From an uncultured Alphaproteobacteria bacterium (lineage in GTDB: Bacteria; Pseudomonadota; Alphaproteobacteria; RF32; CAG-239): DNA of 64,000 bases. The notes under the pieces were generated by a model that did not search any database, was not told where the DNA came from, and saw nothing but the letters and a program-made list of their open reading frames with translations. Each line of letters starts with the position of its first letter. Position 1 is the first letter of the stretch. The position numbers and the translations under genes were made by a program. Shown piece by piece: positions 43,191-51,471 of this stretch. The stretch spans positions 1 to 64,000 of the forward strand of contig CAKQMD010000003.1 in assembly GCA_934254925.1 (NCBI GenBank). The letters are read 5' to 3'.

Positions 43191-43772
43191 CTAGTAATAA
43201 TACCAGGTAATGGTGTTGGTGGCGTCTTTGGTGTCGCAGTAGCCTTCACTGTTTGCGTCTTTTAAAGTGATCGGCAGTTTGCCTTTGGCTCCGTCACCGC
43301 CGCCGCCGGGCGTATGATAACCGGCCGTTCCCACCATAATACCGGCCAAACCTTCGGTACCCCAGTCGGAGGAGGCCAAAGAAGCACAGGTTTCTTTACC
43401 TAACCCACTGAATTTTATGTAAAAACGCGAAACATCGGCGGCATCGGTTTTGGAACCTGTTCCGATCTCTACCGCACCGCCGAAAGCGTTGACGAAAACG
43501 CTGGAAGTCTGAACCATGTCTTGCGGCAAGATATTGTATTGATAAGCCGTTTCCGTTTCCAAACCGGAGTAACTGGAGGCCGTGGCATAGGCCGTCCGAA
43601 TATTGATCAACAGCATCGACATTTGATCCTGCGCCTTGGTCAGCTTAAACTTGGCCATGGCCTTGGAATAACCGGAAATACCGCCGACCGACAAGACGCC
43701 GATAATGGCCAGCACGCCGAGCATTTCCACCATGGAACGTCCGGCTTGTTCGATTCTCGAAAACTTTAACAT
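43191..43772 (-). CDS. Type IVb prepilin, paralogue 3 (PilS-like)
   Basis: This encodes 193 residues, with the same leader and helix as its neighbours (QAG then RSMVEMLGVLAI). The conserved half runs to about residue 100 (ILPQDMVQTSSVFVNAFGG). The C-terminal half is its own: a variable stretch ending DAADVSRFYIKFSG, then KETCASLASSDWGTEG, a Gly-rich loop HTPGGGGDGAKG and an end of TWYYY. The second Cys reads GYCDTKDA instead of ECASKD. AGGAG precedes the ATG. It should be a fibre subunit, alternative to or mixed with the other pilins. Confidence 0.88.
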   Translation of the reverse strand: MLKFSRIEQAGRSMVEMLGVLAIIGVLSVGGISGYSKAMAKFKLTKAQDQMSMLLINIRTAYATASSYSGLETETAYQYNILPQDMVQTSSVFVNAFGGAVEIGTGSKTDAADVSRFYIKFSGLGKETCASLASSDWGTEGLAGIMVGTAGYHTPGGGGDGAKGKLPITLKDANSEGYCDTKDATNTITWYYY

Positions 43773-43926
43773 ATTTTTTTCTCCTCATCTTAATAATTTG
43801 TTTTGTGCAACCGTAAGACGGCACAACCTTTTCTTCCGGTTTGCTTGCCGAAAAAGAAGGAAAAGCGTCAAATCTTATTTTCAATTATAAGGAAAATAAA
43901 TTAAGAAATCATGAACGTTTGATAGA

Positions 43927-43952
43927 CAAAAAGCCCCGCGAAGCCACGGGGT
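43927..43952 (-). terminator. Terminator of pilin gene 2
   Basis: On the minus strand CCCCG pairs with CGGGG around an eight-base loop and leads into GCTTTTT. It lies about 30 bases after the stop codon of the second pilin gene. Confidence 0.8.
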
Positions 43953-43980
43953 CAATTTGAGGAAAGACCATGGAACGATG

Positions 43981-44565
43981 TCAGTAATAAGTCCAGCGAA
44001 TGGCATTTGTCGCGTCTTTTGAGGCACATTCGATATTTGCCCGTGACAAGACGATCGGCAGGCTGCGCTCAATATCGTCGGAATATTGCAAAGTGTGGGA
44101 TTCGTTAAACGTCGGCGCCGCCGATCCGTCGGAAGCTGTACCGACTTCAATGCTGTGCAGACCTTCGGTACCCCAGTCGGAAGTCGCCAGGGAGATGCAG
44201 GTTTCTTTACCCAGGCCGCGCAGTTCAATCGTAAACCGGGAGTCCGTATCCGTTCCCACCACGATTTCACCGCCGAAAGCGTTGACGAATTGGGTTGAGG
44301 TTTGAGCCATTTCCTTGGGCAGAATATTATATTCGTAAGCCGTCTGCGTCGTCAGCCCGGCATAGCCCGAAGAAGTGGCATAAGCCGTCCGAATATTGAT
44401 CAACAGCATCGACATTTGGTCTTGTGCTTTTGTTAACTTATACTTGGCCATGGCCTTGGAATAACCGGAAATGCCGCCGACCGACAAAACGCCGATAATG
44501 GCCAGCACGCCAAGCATTTCCACCATGGAACGCCCGGCCTGTTCGATTTTTGCGATTGTAGACAT
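43981..44565 (-). CDS. Type IVb prepilin, paralogue 2 (PilS-like)
   Basis: This encodes 194 residues from the ATG at 44565, which has GGAGAAAG upstream; the frame is open 16 codons further but without a ribosome site. The leader MSTIAKIEQAG is followed by RSMVEMLGVLAI. The helix and following region match the other copies with small changes (YNILPKEMAQTSTQFVNAFGG). The variable C-terminal half includes TDSRFTIELRGLG, the Cys in KETCISLATSDWG, and ECASKDATNAIRWTYY at the end. It has its own terminator. Confidence 0.88.
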   Translation of the reverse strand: MSTIAKIEQAGRSMVEMLGVLAIIGVLSVGGISGYSKAMAKYKLTKAQDQMSMLLINIRTAYATSSGYAGLTTQTAYEYNILPKEMAQTSTQFVNAFGGEIVVGTDTDSRFTIELRGLGKETCISLATSDWGTEGLHSIEVGTASDGSAAPTFNESHTLQYSDDIERSLPIVLSRANIECASKDATNAIRWTYY

Positions 44566-44660
44566 GGTCTTTCTCCTGCTTAAGTCACTCTTTTCAGTAT
44601 ATAGTTTAACCAATTAACAAAGTCTGAACAAGAGTATCTTTAGTCATAAAAATTTAGCTG

Positions 44661-44687
44661 AAAAATCCCCGGAAAACGGGGATTTTC
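44661..44687. terminator. Bidirectional terminator of pilin gene 1
   Basis: AAAATCCCCG (44662-44671) pairs with CGGGGATTTT (44677-44686) across a five-base loop, with an A tract on one side and Ts on the other. It lies about 17 bases after the stop codon of the first pilin gene in the array. Confidence 0.88.
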
Positions 44688-44703
44688 AGGCTGAATATAA
44701 ACT

Positions 44704-45282
44704 TTAGTAATAAGTCCAGCGAATGGCGTTCCCCGTATCCTTGGAGGCGCATTCCGTCGCAGCCTGGCCTAAAGGAATGGGAAGTTTCGTCGCGTCAGTT
44801 GTACCGCCGGGTGTATGAGCCGGCGCCGTATCGGCGGCAAAGGTTCCCGTGGCGTTCACGTCAACGCCGAGCAAACCTTCAGTACCCCAGTCGGAAGATG
44901 CCAGAGAAGTACAGGTTTCGCGTCCCAAGCCGCGGAAGATGATCTGAAAGCGCGCTTTGTTGGTTGGGGTCAAAACTTCTACCTCGCCGCCGAAAGCGTT
45001 GACAAAAACGCTGGAAGTCTGAACCATGTCCTGCGGCAAAATATTGTATTGATAAGCCGTTTCCGTTGTCAAGCCGTCATAACTTGCCGCCGTGGCATAG
45101 GCTGTACGGATATTAATCAGCAGCATCGACATTTGGTCTTGCGCTTTTGTCAGCTTAAATTTGGCCATCGCCTTAGAATAGCCGGAAATACCGCCGACCG
45201 ACAAGACGCCGATAATAGCCAGCACGCCGAGCATTTCCACCATGGAACGGCCCGCTTGTTCAGTTTTTCTCCATTGCTTCAT
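44704..45282 (-). CDS. Type IVb prepilin, paralogue 1 (PilS-like)
   Basis: This encodes 192 residues with leader MKQWRKTEQAG and mature start RSMVEMLGVLAI. The conserved half ends near VNAFGGEVEV. The variable half includes PTNKARFQIIFRGLG, RETCTSLASSDWG, an Ala/Thr/Pro loop and an ECASKDTGNAIRWTYY end. It is closest to the pilus assembly genes, 51 bases after the atypical pilin, and so is most likely transcribed with the operon up to its terminator. AGGAG is nine bases before the ATG. Confidence 0.88.
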   Translation of the reverse strand: MKQWRKTEQAGRSMVEMLGVLAIIGVLSVGGISGYSKAMAKFKLTKAQDQMSMLLINIRTAYATAASYDGLTTETAYQYNILPQDMVQTSSVFVNAFGGEVEVLTPTNKARFQIIFRGLGRETCTSLASSDWGTEGLLGVDVNATGTFAADTAPAHTPGGTTDATKLPIPLGQAATECASKDTGNAIRWTYY

Positions 45283-45332
45283 GTAAAAGATCTCCTGATA
45301 TATGTAGTCAAAGTCTGTGGCTTTGTTCTTGA

Positions 45333-45917
45333 TTATTCAACACGCCAGAGCAATGTGTTTTTCTCAATACATATATCTTTAATCTTTTTATAATTAATTG
45401 GCAACTTCTTTTTACCCCCCCAAGTATAATTTTCTTCAAATTTTTTATTGAAGACACTGAAGAGGACCACGTTCAACATGAAGCTGTCGTTGAAGTTGTG
45501 GGCTGCAAGAGCCTCGCAGTTTTTTTTGTCAAGACCTGTGAGGACAATGTCAAAAAAACGGCTCCCCGGCATAACGGTATAACCTTCTTTGCCGGTACCG
45601 ATTTTGATTTCCGTCTGAAAAGGGCTCAACAATCGGCCGTCAACCGCCATTCCTTCGGGATATAACCGATTGTTGAGAACTTCTTTGTTGTTAAGGCCCC
45701 AATAGCTGGGACGATTGCGGTAAAAGCGCTGTATCTTCTGTTGCAGGGCTTCTATCTGAGCAGCCGCGACCTGAACTTGGGTCGATTCTCGCGGCGAAGA
45801 GCAGGTAAAGGGCAAAACCAAGATCAGAATCAAAAGTCCGACTGCGCCTGCCGCCGCGGCACAAAGCTTTCGGCGGCTGATGAAACGGATTTTGCTCACA
45901 AATGCCGAGACGGACAT
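45333..45917 (-). CDS. Atypical pilin-like protein without prepilin signal
   Basis: This encodes 194 residues. A basic N-terminus and a hydrophobic segment (about 18-38) are present, but the Gly cleavage site and Glu5 of the neighbouring pilins are not. The rest still aligns in outline with them. LYPEGMAVDG matches their ILPQDM region, DIVLTGLDKKNCEALAA matches their GLG-ETC-SLA, and KKLPI and a final C-EKNTLLWRVE match their ends. It may be a minor subunit, an assembly factor or a pseudopilin anchored uncleaved. It starts five bases after pilR with GGAG upstream. Confidence 0.65.
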   Translation of the reverse strand: MSVSAFVSKIRFISRRKLCAAAAGAVGLLILILVLPFTCSSPRESTQVQVAAAQIEALQQKIQRFYRNRPSYWGLNNKEVLNNRLYPEGMAVDGRLLSPFQTEIKIGTGKEGYTVMPGSRFFDIVLTGLDKKNCEALAAHNFNDSFMLNVVLFSVFNKKFEENYTWGGKKKLPINYKKIKDICIEKNTLLWRVE

Positions 45918-45921
45918 TTTT

Positions 45922-47043
45922 TTAAGCTCCCATACTGCTGGTAATTTGGTCTTGCATCTCAAAAGTACCCATCACCGCCCAGGCGATGACGCCGGCAATG
46001 GCCAATAACGCAACCATGTTCAAGATGGAAGCTTTCTGCTCAATCAGATAAACGGATTCCTCCAGCCATTCGTTTGCCAAATTTTCCAGGGCTTCTTCAA
46101 AATTGTCCAGTTCGGAATAGATTTTCAAATCGGCGATAATCTCGGGATCTGGAAATGTCAGGCCGGTTTTGCTTAACGCCTGTCCCAGGTTGTCACCGTT
46201 GTTGACGTAAATCAGCGTCTTGTCGATCCGTTCCTTCAAATACCGGCTGGCGTCTCGCCGCAAAGCGCGCATGGCGGTGGAGACCGGCGTTCCGCCCTTA
46301 ACTAAGGCCGAAAGTGCCAAAAGCCAGCTGATTCCGGTAAAAATCTTATACAGGGACCAAGGCGGAACATGATCAAACCAAGCGCGGATTTGCCCGGTCC
46401 AAACGCCGATGGTAAAATAAATAATGGCCATGATCACCGGCAAGGTCGCAAAAGCCACCATCCAATATTTGCTGATCCAACCCGACAAATCGACCAAATT
46501 GCGTGCCAAACCGGTCCAGCGGACGGAAGGTGCCGCGTCGACCATCGGCGGCACCATGTAAACCCCGATGGCATAAATGATCAAAACCGCCATCATAAAC
46601 AAAAAACTCGGATAAGCGATGGCGCCAACAATCGGACGAATCATCTTGGTGGATCCTTCGGTCACGCGGATCAAGTTCACCAAAGCTCCTTCCAGGTCGG
46701 AAACGTCGCCGACGGAAAGCATCAGTCTTTCCCGGTCAGGCGCCCAACCGCGCAAAGCGTCGGAAAAAGGTTCGCCGTTTTGCAGCGAACGGCCCCAATG
46801 GGCCAAAGCGATGGCCAAAGGTTCGCCGGGATTCTTGCCGCCGTTGCTGGCACTGTCGTAAAGCATGTCAAGCGCGTTCATCAAAGAAAATCGGTTGCGC
46901 ATCAGAGAAGCGATTTTGCGATAAATTTTCAGGCGAACGCCATTGGACATCTTAATGATCATCCTTGCATAATATTCTTCCACCTTGTTAAAGCGGCGGA
47001 TGGCGTTTTGCATTGCTTCCGAGCGTTTAGGTTCAATTGCCAT
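45922..47043 (-). CDS. pilR: Inner-membrane platform protein PilR (GspF family)
   Basis: This 373-residue type II secretion F-domain protein is the membrane platform on which the PilQ ATPase acts. Two GspF repeats are visible (about 45-165 and 240-350), with three membrane helices, near 140-165, 190-215 and 340-365. EGALVNLIRVTEGS and NNGDNLGQALSKTGLTFP are the cytoplasmic loop signatures. It lies 11 bases after pilQ. Its order among pilQ and the pilins is the R64 thin-pilus order, which is why I use that name. Confidence 0.85.
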   Translation of the reverse strand: MAIEPKRSEAMQNAIRRFNKVEEYYARMIIKMSNGVRLKIYRKIASLMRNRFSLMNALDMLYDSASNGGKNPGEPLAIALAHWGRSLQNGEPFSDALRGWAPDRERLMLSVGDVSDLEGALVNLIRVTEGSTKMIRPIVGAIAYPSFLFMMAVLIIYAIGVYMVPPMVDAAPSVRWTGLARNLVDLSGWISKYWMVAFATLPVIMAIIYFTIGVWTGQIRAWFDHVPPWSLYKIFTGISWLLALSALVKGGTPVSTAMRALRRDASRYLKERIDKTLIYVNNGDNLGQALSKTGLTFPDPEIIADLKIYSELDNFEEALENLANEWLEESVYLIEQKASILNMVALLAIAGVIAWAVMGTFEMQDQITSSMGA

Positions 47044-47054
47044 GGCCTTTTTCC

Positions 47055-48719
47055 TTAATATACCGGACGCTGGTCTAACAAGCCGGTCCAGCGTTCCACT
47101 TCGTCTAAATCAATATAGCCTTTAAGCATGCGTTCAATGGCGGCGTCCTTGAGGGTGCGTCCGTTCAGGTCGCTGGTCCAGTAGTCGATGGCTTTGCGGG
47201 TTTCGCCGTTGACCATCAATTCCAAAAACATGGCATCCGGCAAAATGATTTCCGGCACGCACATACGTCCTTTGATGCCGAGGTTGTTGCAGAATTTGCA
47301 GCCCGGACCGCGCACGAAAGTGTTTTCGATTCCGAAATCTCCCAAAGCCGTTTTCAGCCTTTTCACCGACGGGGCGTCAAGCCTTTCCTTTACCGACACC
47401 CGGCAATGCGGACAGAGTTTTCTGAACAAACGCTGAGAGATCAGCCCTTTGATCAACTCGGGATCAAGCAGTTTAAATGTTTCCACGCCCATGTCTCGCA
47501 AACGCATCAAAATGGCCGGCGCCGAGTTGGCGTGCAGCGTAGACCACATTCCGTGACCGGAAAGCGCTCCCTGAAAAGTCAGTTGCGCCGCGGCCAAAGC
47601 GCGGATTTCTCCCACCATAATCACATCCGGGTCGGAACGCAAAGCCGCCGAAAGCGCTTTAGTAAACTGTTCGGCCTTTTCTTCTTCGGTATTGGCGTTG
47701 GTCACCGGCATTTGTCTGGCACCGGGAATAGGATATTCCGGAGGGTCTTCCACGGTCAGAAGATTTAGTTCGTAATTCTTCTCCTGCAGCAGTTTGATCA
47801 TGTTTCTTTGCAGCGTCGTCGACTTTCCCGATCCCGTCGGCCCGGCGATGATGCTGAGCCCCACCGGTACGGCGCGCAGACGATAAAACAATTCTTCCTC
47901 ATATTCGCCGAAGCCCAAAGCCGCCAAGTCGCCCGAACCGTCGGGGTTGTCGTCGGCATAAAGCAGACGCATGACCAAATACTGCGATCCGAAAGCGATC
48001 GGGTTAAACTGCAGGCGGATGGCCAAAACGTTGTGCGGCAGCATCAGTTTGCCTTTGGATCCGCGCAACGGGGTCGAACCAAGCTTTTGTGCGCCCTGAA
48101 ATTCGTTTTGCGCATAGTTTGAGTCGGAAATGTCGGCAGAGGCGAAAGCCGCGCGCACAAAGGATTCTCCCCATTCTTTGTTATATTCCATTTCGGTCTG
48201 CATCATGCCGTTGACGCGAAACATGATCTGTGTGTTGTCCGCCACCACAATGTGAATATCCGACACTTTTTGACTGGCCGCCCGCGCCACGACGTTGACG
48301 AAGTCTTTCTGCATTTGCAGTTGGTCGAGGTCGGTGTCGACTTCCGCCGAGGTCTGGTTTCTTTCGCCGAAAGCATAAACGGCGTTTAATTCGTTTTGAG
48401 AAACATAGGTAGGCTTGGCGATGTTAAGCTTGCGCTTGCGGGCCAAAACCTCAAAGCTCATGACCCGGCCGTCGAATTTGTGCGATTCCGAAACCAGGAA
48501 ACGCCCGTCGGTAAACAGCGCCAAAAGGCGTCGCGTATCATCGTTTATGACCAGAGACGACCCAGGCAGAGTCTGCAGCTTGTTGCCGTTGGCAAAATAT
48601 TGTTCAATTCGTCCCAAGGACTTTTTTTCGGGTGCTGTTTCAGGTTGAGCTGCGGCTGCCGTCGTTTCTGCGGCACCGTTGGACGTCGTCTCTTCTAATT
48701 CCTCATTTTCCTCAGCCAT
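47055..48719 (-). CDS. pilQ: Pilus assembly ATPase PilQ (GspE family)
   Basis: This 554-residue hexameric ATPase powers pilus extension. After a Glu/Ala-rich N-terminus the GspE core holds Walker A GPTGSGKST (about residue 290), the Asp box TVEDPPEYP, Walker B VIMVGEIRALAAA and the His box GHGMWSTLHANSA. A C-terminal zinc-binding cluster is present as LCPHCR and CKFCNNLG. The name follows the R64/type IVb scheme, where PilQ is the ATPase and not the secretin. It is nine bases from pilP and 11 from pilR. Confidence 0.9.
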   Translation of the reverse strand: MAEENEELEETTSNGAAETTAAAAQPETAPEKKSLGRIEQYFANGNKLQTLPGSSLVINDDTRRLLALFTDGRFLVSESHKFDGRVMSFEVLARKRKLNIAKPTYVSQNELNAVYAFGERNQTSAEVDTDLDQLQMQKDFVNVVARAASQKVSDIHIVVADNTQIMFRVNGMMQTEMEYNKEWGESFVRAAFASADISDSNYAQNEFQGAQKLGSTPLRGSKGKLMLPHNVLAIRLQFNPIAFGSQYLVMRLLYADDNPDGSGDLAALGFGEYEEELFYRLRAVPVGLSIIAGPTGSGKSTTLQRNMIKLLQEKNYELNLLTVEDPPEYPIPGARQMPVTNANTEEEKAEQFTKALSAALRSDPDVIMVGEIRALAAAQLTFQGALSGHGMWSTLHANSAPAILMRLRDMGVETFKLLDPELIKGLISQRLFRKLCPHCRVSVKERLDAPSVKRLKTALGDFGIENTFVRGPGCKFCNNLGIKGRMCVPEIILPDAMFLELMVNGETRKAIDYWTSDLNGRTLKDAAIERMLKGYIDLDEVERWTGLLDQRPVY

Positions 48720-48728
48720 TTCCTGTCA

Positions 48729-50186
48729 TTACCTGATAATCATGTCATTGCCCATTCCCGGAATTGTCGTACTGGTTTTCAAAAACCTGTTTGCCGGAGA
48801 ATCTGGATCGTTGTCTTCTTTGATCGCCGTTGCGTTTTCCACGGAATCCTTAAGGGTAATGTCGGTTTTAAGCGGTTCTTTGTCCAGAATGCCGCCGGCG
48901 GCGAAATAAAGATAATCTTTGATGCCGCCTTTGTCAGCCCGGATATAAGTTGAGGTAATCTCGTCGACAATGTGTCCGGTCTGTAAAGCCGTCCCGACCT
49001 TAACCATAAACGGCGTGCCGTCTTTGTTGATCAGTTTGGCAATCAGTTCGCCTCCTTTGCCGCGAATTTCCATAACGGCGTATAGGTCCGAAAGTTTAAT
49101 GACTTCTTCGACGACAACCGGCTCCGCTTCGACTTTTGTTTCCTCGACGGCTTCTTCCCCTTCGGCAAACGGATTTTGTTTGGCCTGCATTTCTCTTTCC
49201 TGAGCCTCTATTCTGGCTTTCAGAATGGAAATCTGCGTCTGCAGGTCATTAACCTGTTGGGCGAAAGCTTCTTTTGCCGCGGCCGCGTCTTGATTGGCTG
49301 TCGCAGCCAGTTGGGCGATCTCGTCAAATTTGGCGCTGATGTCTGCAACGAGTTCTTTTTTCTCGTTTTTCAATTGGTTCATTTGCAAATACAGGTCGCC
49401 GTTGTTCTTGACCCATTTCTGCGTCTCTTCCAACATCTGATTTTTATAGGCTTTCAAGAGCTTTTCCTGCCGTGCCTTTTCGTATTGGATGTCCAATTCC
49501 CGCAGTTTTTGCTTTTCCTGAATGACTTTTTGTTCCTGCTCTTTTTCCCATTCGATCTTTTTGCGTTCTTTTTCTTCGGCTTTGGCTTTTTCTTCGTCAA
49601 TGGCCTTTTGTCGCTGGTTTTTAATGGCTTCGATTTCGTTTTTCACCTTTTCGCGCCGCAGTTCCAAAGACAAAAGCGCCGTTTGTTTTTCAATGTCGGA
49701 CATCTGCGAGAACAAATTATCGTCAATCACGGCCGTTCCCGTGCCGAGAATGCCGTTGTCAGGCTCTTTTGCTGCCAAAACCGGTGCTTTTTCTTCCTCA
49801 GTTTCCGGCAGGTCTTGCGGCAGATTCAGTTCCAACCCCTGCGGTTGCGGAGCGGGGGATGCTGCCGGCGGTACCGGTGAGGGAACAACGTTGGTATTGG
49901 CGGCTTCTTCCGCGCCAAAGGGCAGAGTCCCCGAAGACGGCGGCGTTACCAGTCCCGCTGCGGGAGCGGCGGCGGGAACGGCTTCCCCTTCTTCTTCAAA
50001 TAGGGAAATCTCGTCCGGAATGCTGGGATCGTCAAGCGTAGACTTGCTTTGCTGGCCGTTGGTCAGGGGAATGGTTTCTTCTTCAAGGGTGACCACGCCC
50101 TGCGCCCGGCTTTCAAAAGCCGCGGCAGCGCAAAGAACCAGAGCCAATGCGGTAGTGCCTAATGTCTTTTTAATTTCATAATGCAT
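48729..50186 (-). CDS. pilP: Pilus biogenesis protein PilP
   Basis: This protein of about 485 residues has a signal peptide ending SRA|Q, a Pro/Ala/Glu-rich stretch (30-150) and a long coiled coil (about 165-355). A C-terminal domain (about 370-450) contains LYAVMEIRGKGGELIAKL and VGTALQTGHIVDEI, which fits the PilP family of type IVb systems. PilP is thought to link the inner-membrane proteins to the secretin. The coiled coil makes it far longer than R64 PilP (about 150 residues). The start at 50186 has GAGGGGA upstream and overlaps pilO by 11 bases. Confidence 0.75.
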   Translation of the reverse strand: MHYEIKKTLGTTALALVLCAAAAFESRAQGVVTLEEETIPLTNGQQSKSTLDDPSIPDEISLFEEEGEAVPAAAPAAGLVTPPSSGTLPFGAEEAANTNVVPSPVPPAASPAPQPQGLELNLPQDLPETEEEKAPVLAAKEPDNGILGTGTAVIDDNLFSQMSDIEKQTALLSLELRREKVKNEIEAIKNQRQKAIDEEKAKAEEKERKKIEWEKEQEQKVIQEKQKLRELDIQYEKARQEKLLKAYKNQMLEETQKWVKNNGDLYLQMNQLKNEKKELVADISAKFDEIAQLAATANQDAAAAKEAFAQQVNDLQTQISILKARIEAQEREMQAKQNPFAEGEEAVEETKVEAEPVVVEEVIKLSDLYAVMEIRGKGGELIAKLINKDGTPFMVKVGTALQTGHIVDEITSTYIRADKGGIKDYLYFAAGGILDKEPLKTDITLKDSVENATAIKEDNDPDSPANRFLKTSTTIPGMGNDMIIR

Positions 50187-51453
50187 AGATGATCCCCTCA
50201 TATTCCCAAGTTTCATTACTCGGAGTATATTTTATATTCTTAATCTCAAGTCCTGAAAATTTTGTTAACAAATCCGTCCATATTATTGGATTATACCGTG
50301 ACGAGAAGCGAAAACCCAAAGCCGGATAAACCGTTTTTTCCGGAGAAGTGTAGGATGTCCGGCTCAAAGAGATCTGTTGCCCGATGGATTGAAACAAATC
50401 ATTGACCGTATTGCGCAGGTCTTCCATATTTTTCATCGGCGGGGAAGAAATCTGCGAAATTTTGTTCAACGGCATGGTAACCGCCAAATTGGTGCCGTTG
50501 TCGGAAAACGAACGGCCCGAAAAGACTAAGCCCGACTGGTCAAGCGCTTTTTGCGCCCAAGACAAACGACCGATCTTCATGCTCCAAGAGGTCATGACAC
50601 CGTTGGCCGAACAGGCGACCGGTCCGATCTCCCAGCCCGGCGGCATAATCTTAACCACGTCCTGTACGCCTTCGTAGCACTCTTTCATCGTCTGTGTCGG
50701 ATCATTGAGCTTTTCCCAAGGTTTGACTTCGGGAAGCTTCTCAATCTTAGGAACGACTTTGGGTTGTACCGGCACGACCACCGGCCTTTTGGTCGGAGTC
50801 AGAAAAATCTTGTCAATCAAGCTGGAGACCAGCCAAATGCCCACGACCGCCGAAATTACGACGACCATCAGCAGCTTGGCGCCGCGCAAGGCTTTGATCT
50901 TTTGCAGCTTAGACTTGACGCCTTTGGACAAGAGCCCGCTGAGCTGAACTTCTTCGGTTTCTTCGATACCCCATTCCGCCGGCGCAATTTTGCGGCCCCA
51001 ATCGGGCACGGCCAGCATGGACATAAATTGGTTTCTGGCGTCTTCCTCTTTCAAAAACAGCATATCGCCGTCGGAAAGGATAATATCGTTGCGGATACAG
51101 ACATACCACCAACCTTCGTTAACCTTAAAGACGGCAATGAAAGAAGCCTTGTCCGACATGGCCGAAGCCAGCGAAACCGCCGCGACGTTTTCGCCGCTTT
51201 TGTACCCCTCGTGCGAGACGCAGATACCGAACTGCGGCGCTTTTCCGCCCTTGATGCAAAACAGGTCGGCGCCTTCGAGAACCCCGGCGGAGGCTTCTTC
51301 CACCTCCATAAAGGGATCGTCTTTATTCTGCAAAGGCTGCCAGAACAAGCTGGTTGCATAAGTTATGCCGTCCACCGCGATTTTGGTTCCCCAAGATCGC
51401 TTGGCGGTTTTCTCGTCATAATCTTCTTCCAATAATTTAGCTTCTTCCAGCAC
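50176..51453 (-). CDS. pilO: Pilin accessory protein PilO
   Basis: This 425-residue protein fits the type IVb PilO (PAP_PilO) family, an inner-membrane alignment component. The N-terminal cytoplasmic domain (about 20-195) has FGICVSHEGYKSG and GWWYVCIRNDIILSDGDMLF. A membrane helix follows at about 203-223. The periplasmic part includes a CYEGVQDVVKIMPPGWEIG segment. The start is GTG with GGAG upstream. It is one gene of the continuous pilL-pilN-pilO-pilP-pilQ-pilR run. Confidence 0.82.
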   Translation of the reverse strand: MLEEAKLLEEDYDEKTAKRSWGTKIAVDGITYATSLFWQPLQNKDDPFMEVEEASAGVLEGADLFCIKGGKAPQFGICVSHEGYKSGENVAAVSLASAMSDKASFIAVFKVNEGWWYVCIRNDIILSDGDMLFLKEEDARNQFMSMLAVPDWGRKIAPAEWGIEETEEVQLSGLLSKGVKSKLQKIKALRGAKLLMVVVISAVVGIWLVSSLIDKIFLTPTKRPVVVPVQPKVVPKIEKLPEVKPWEKLNDPTQTMKECYEGVQDVVKIMPPGWEIGPVACSANGVMTSWSMKIGRLSWAQKALDQSGLVFSGRSFSDNGTNLAVTMPLNKISQISSPPMKNMEDLRNTVNDLFQSIGQQISLSRTSYTSPEKTVYPALGFRFSSRYNPIIWTDLLTKFSGLEIKNIKYTPSNETWEYEGIIYAL

Positions 51454-51471
51454 TCTTTTTCTCCGTGAGAA

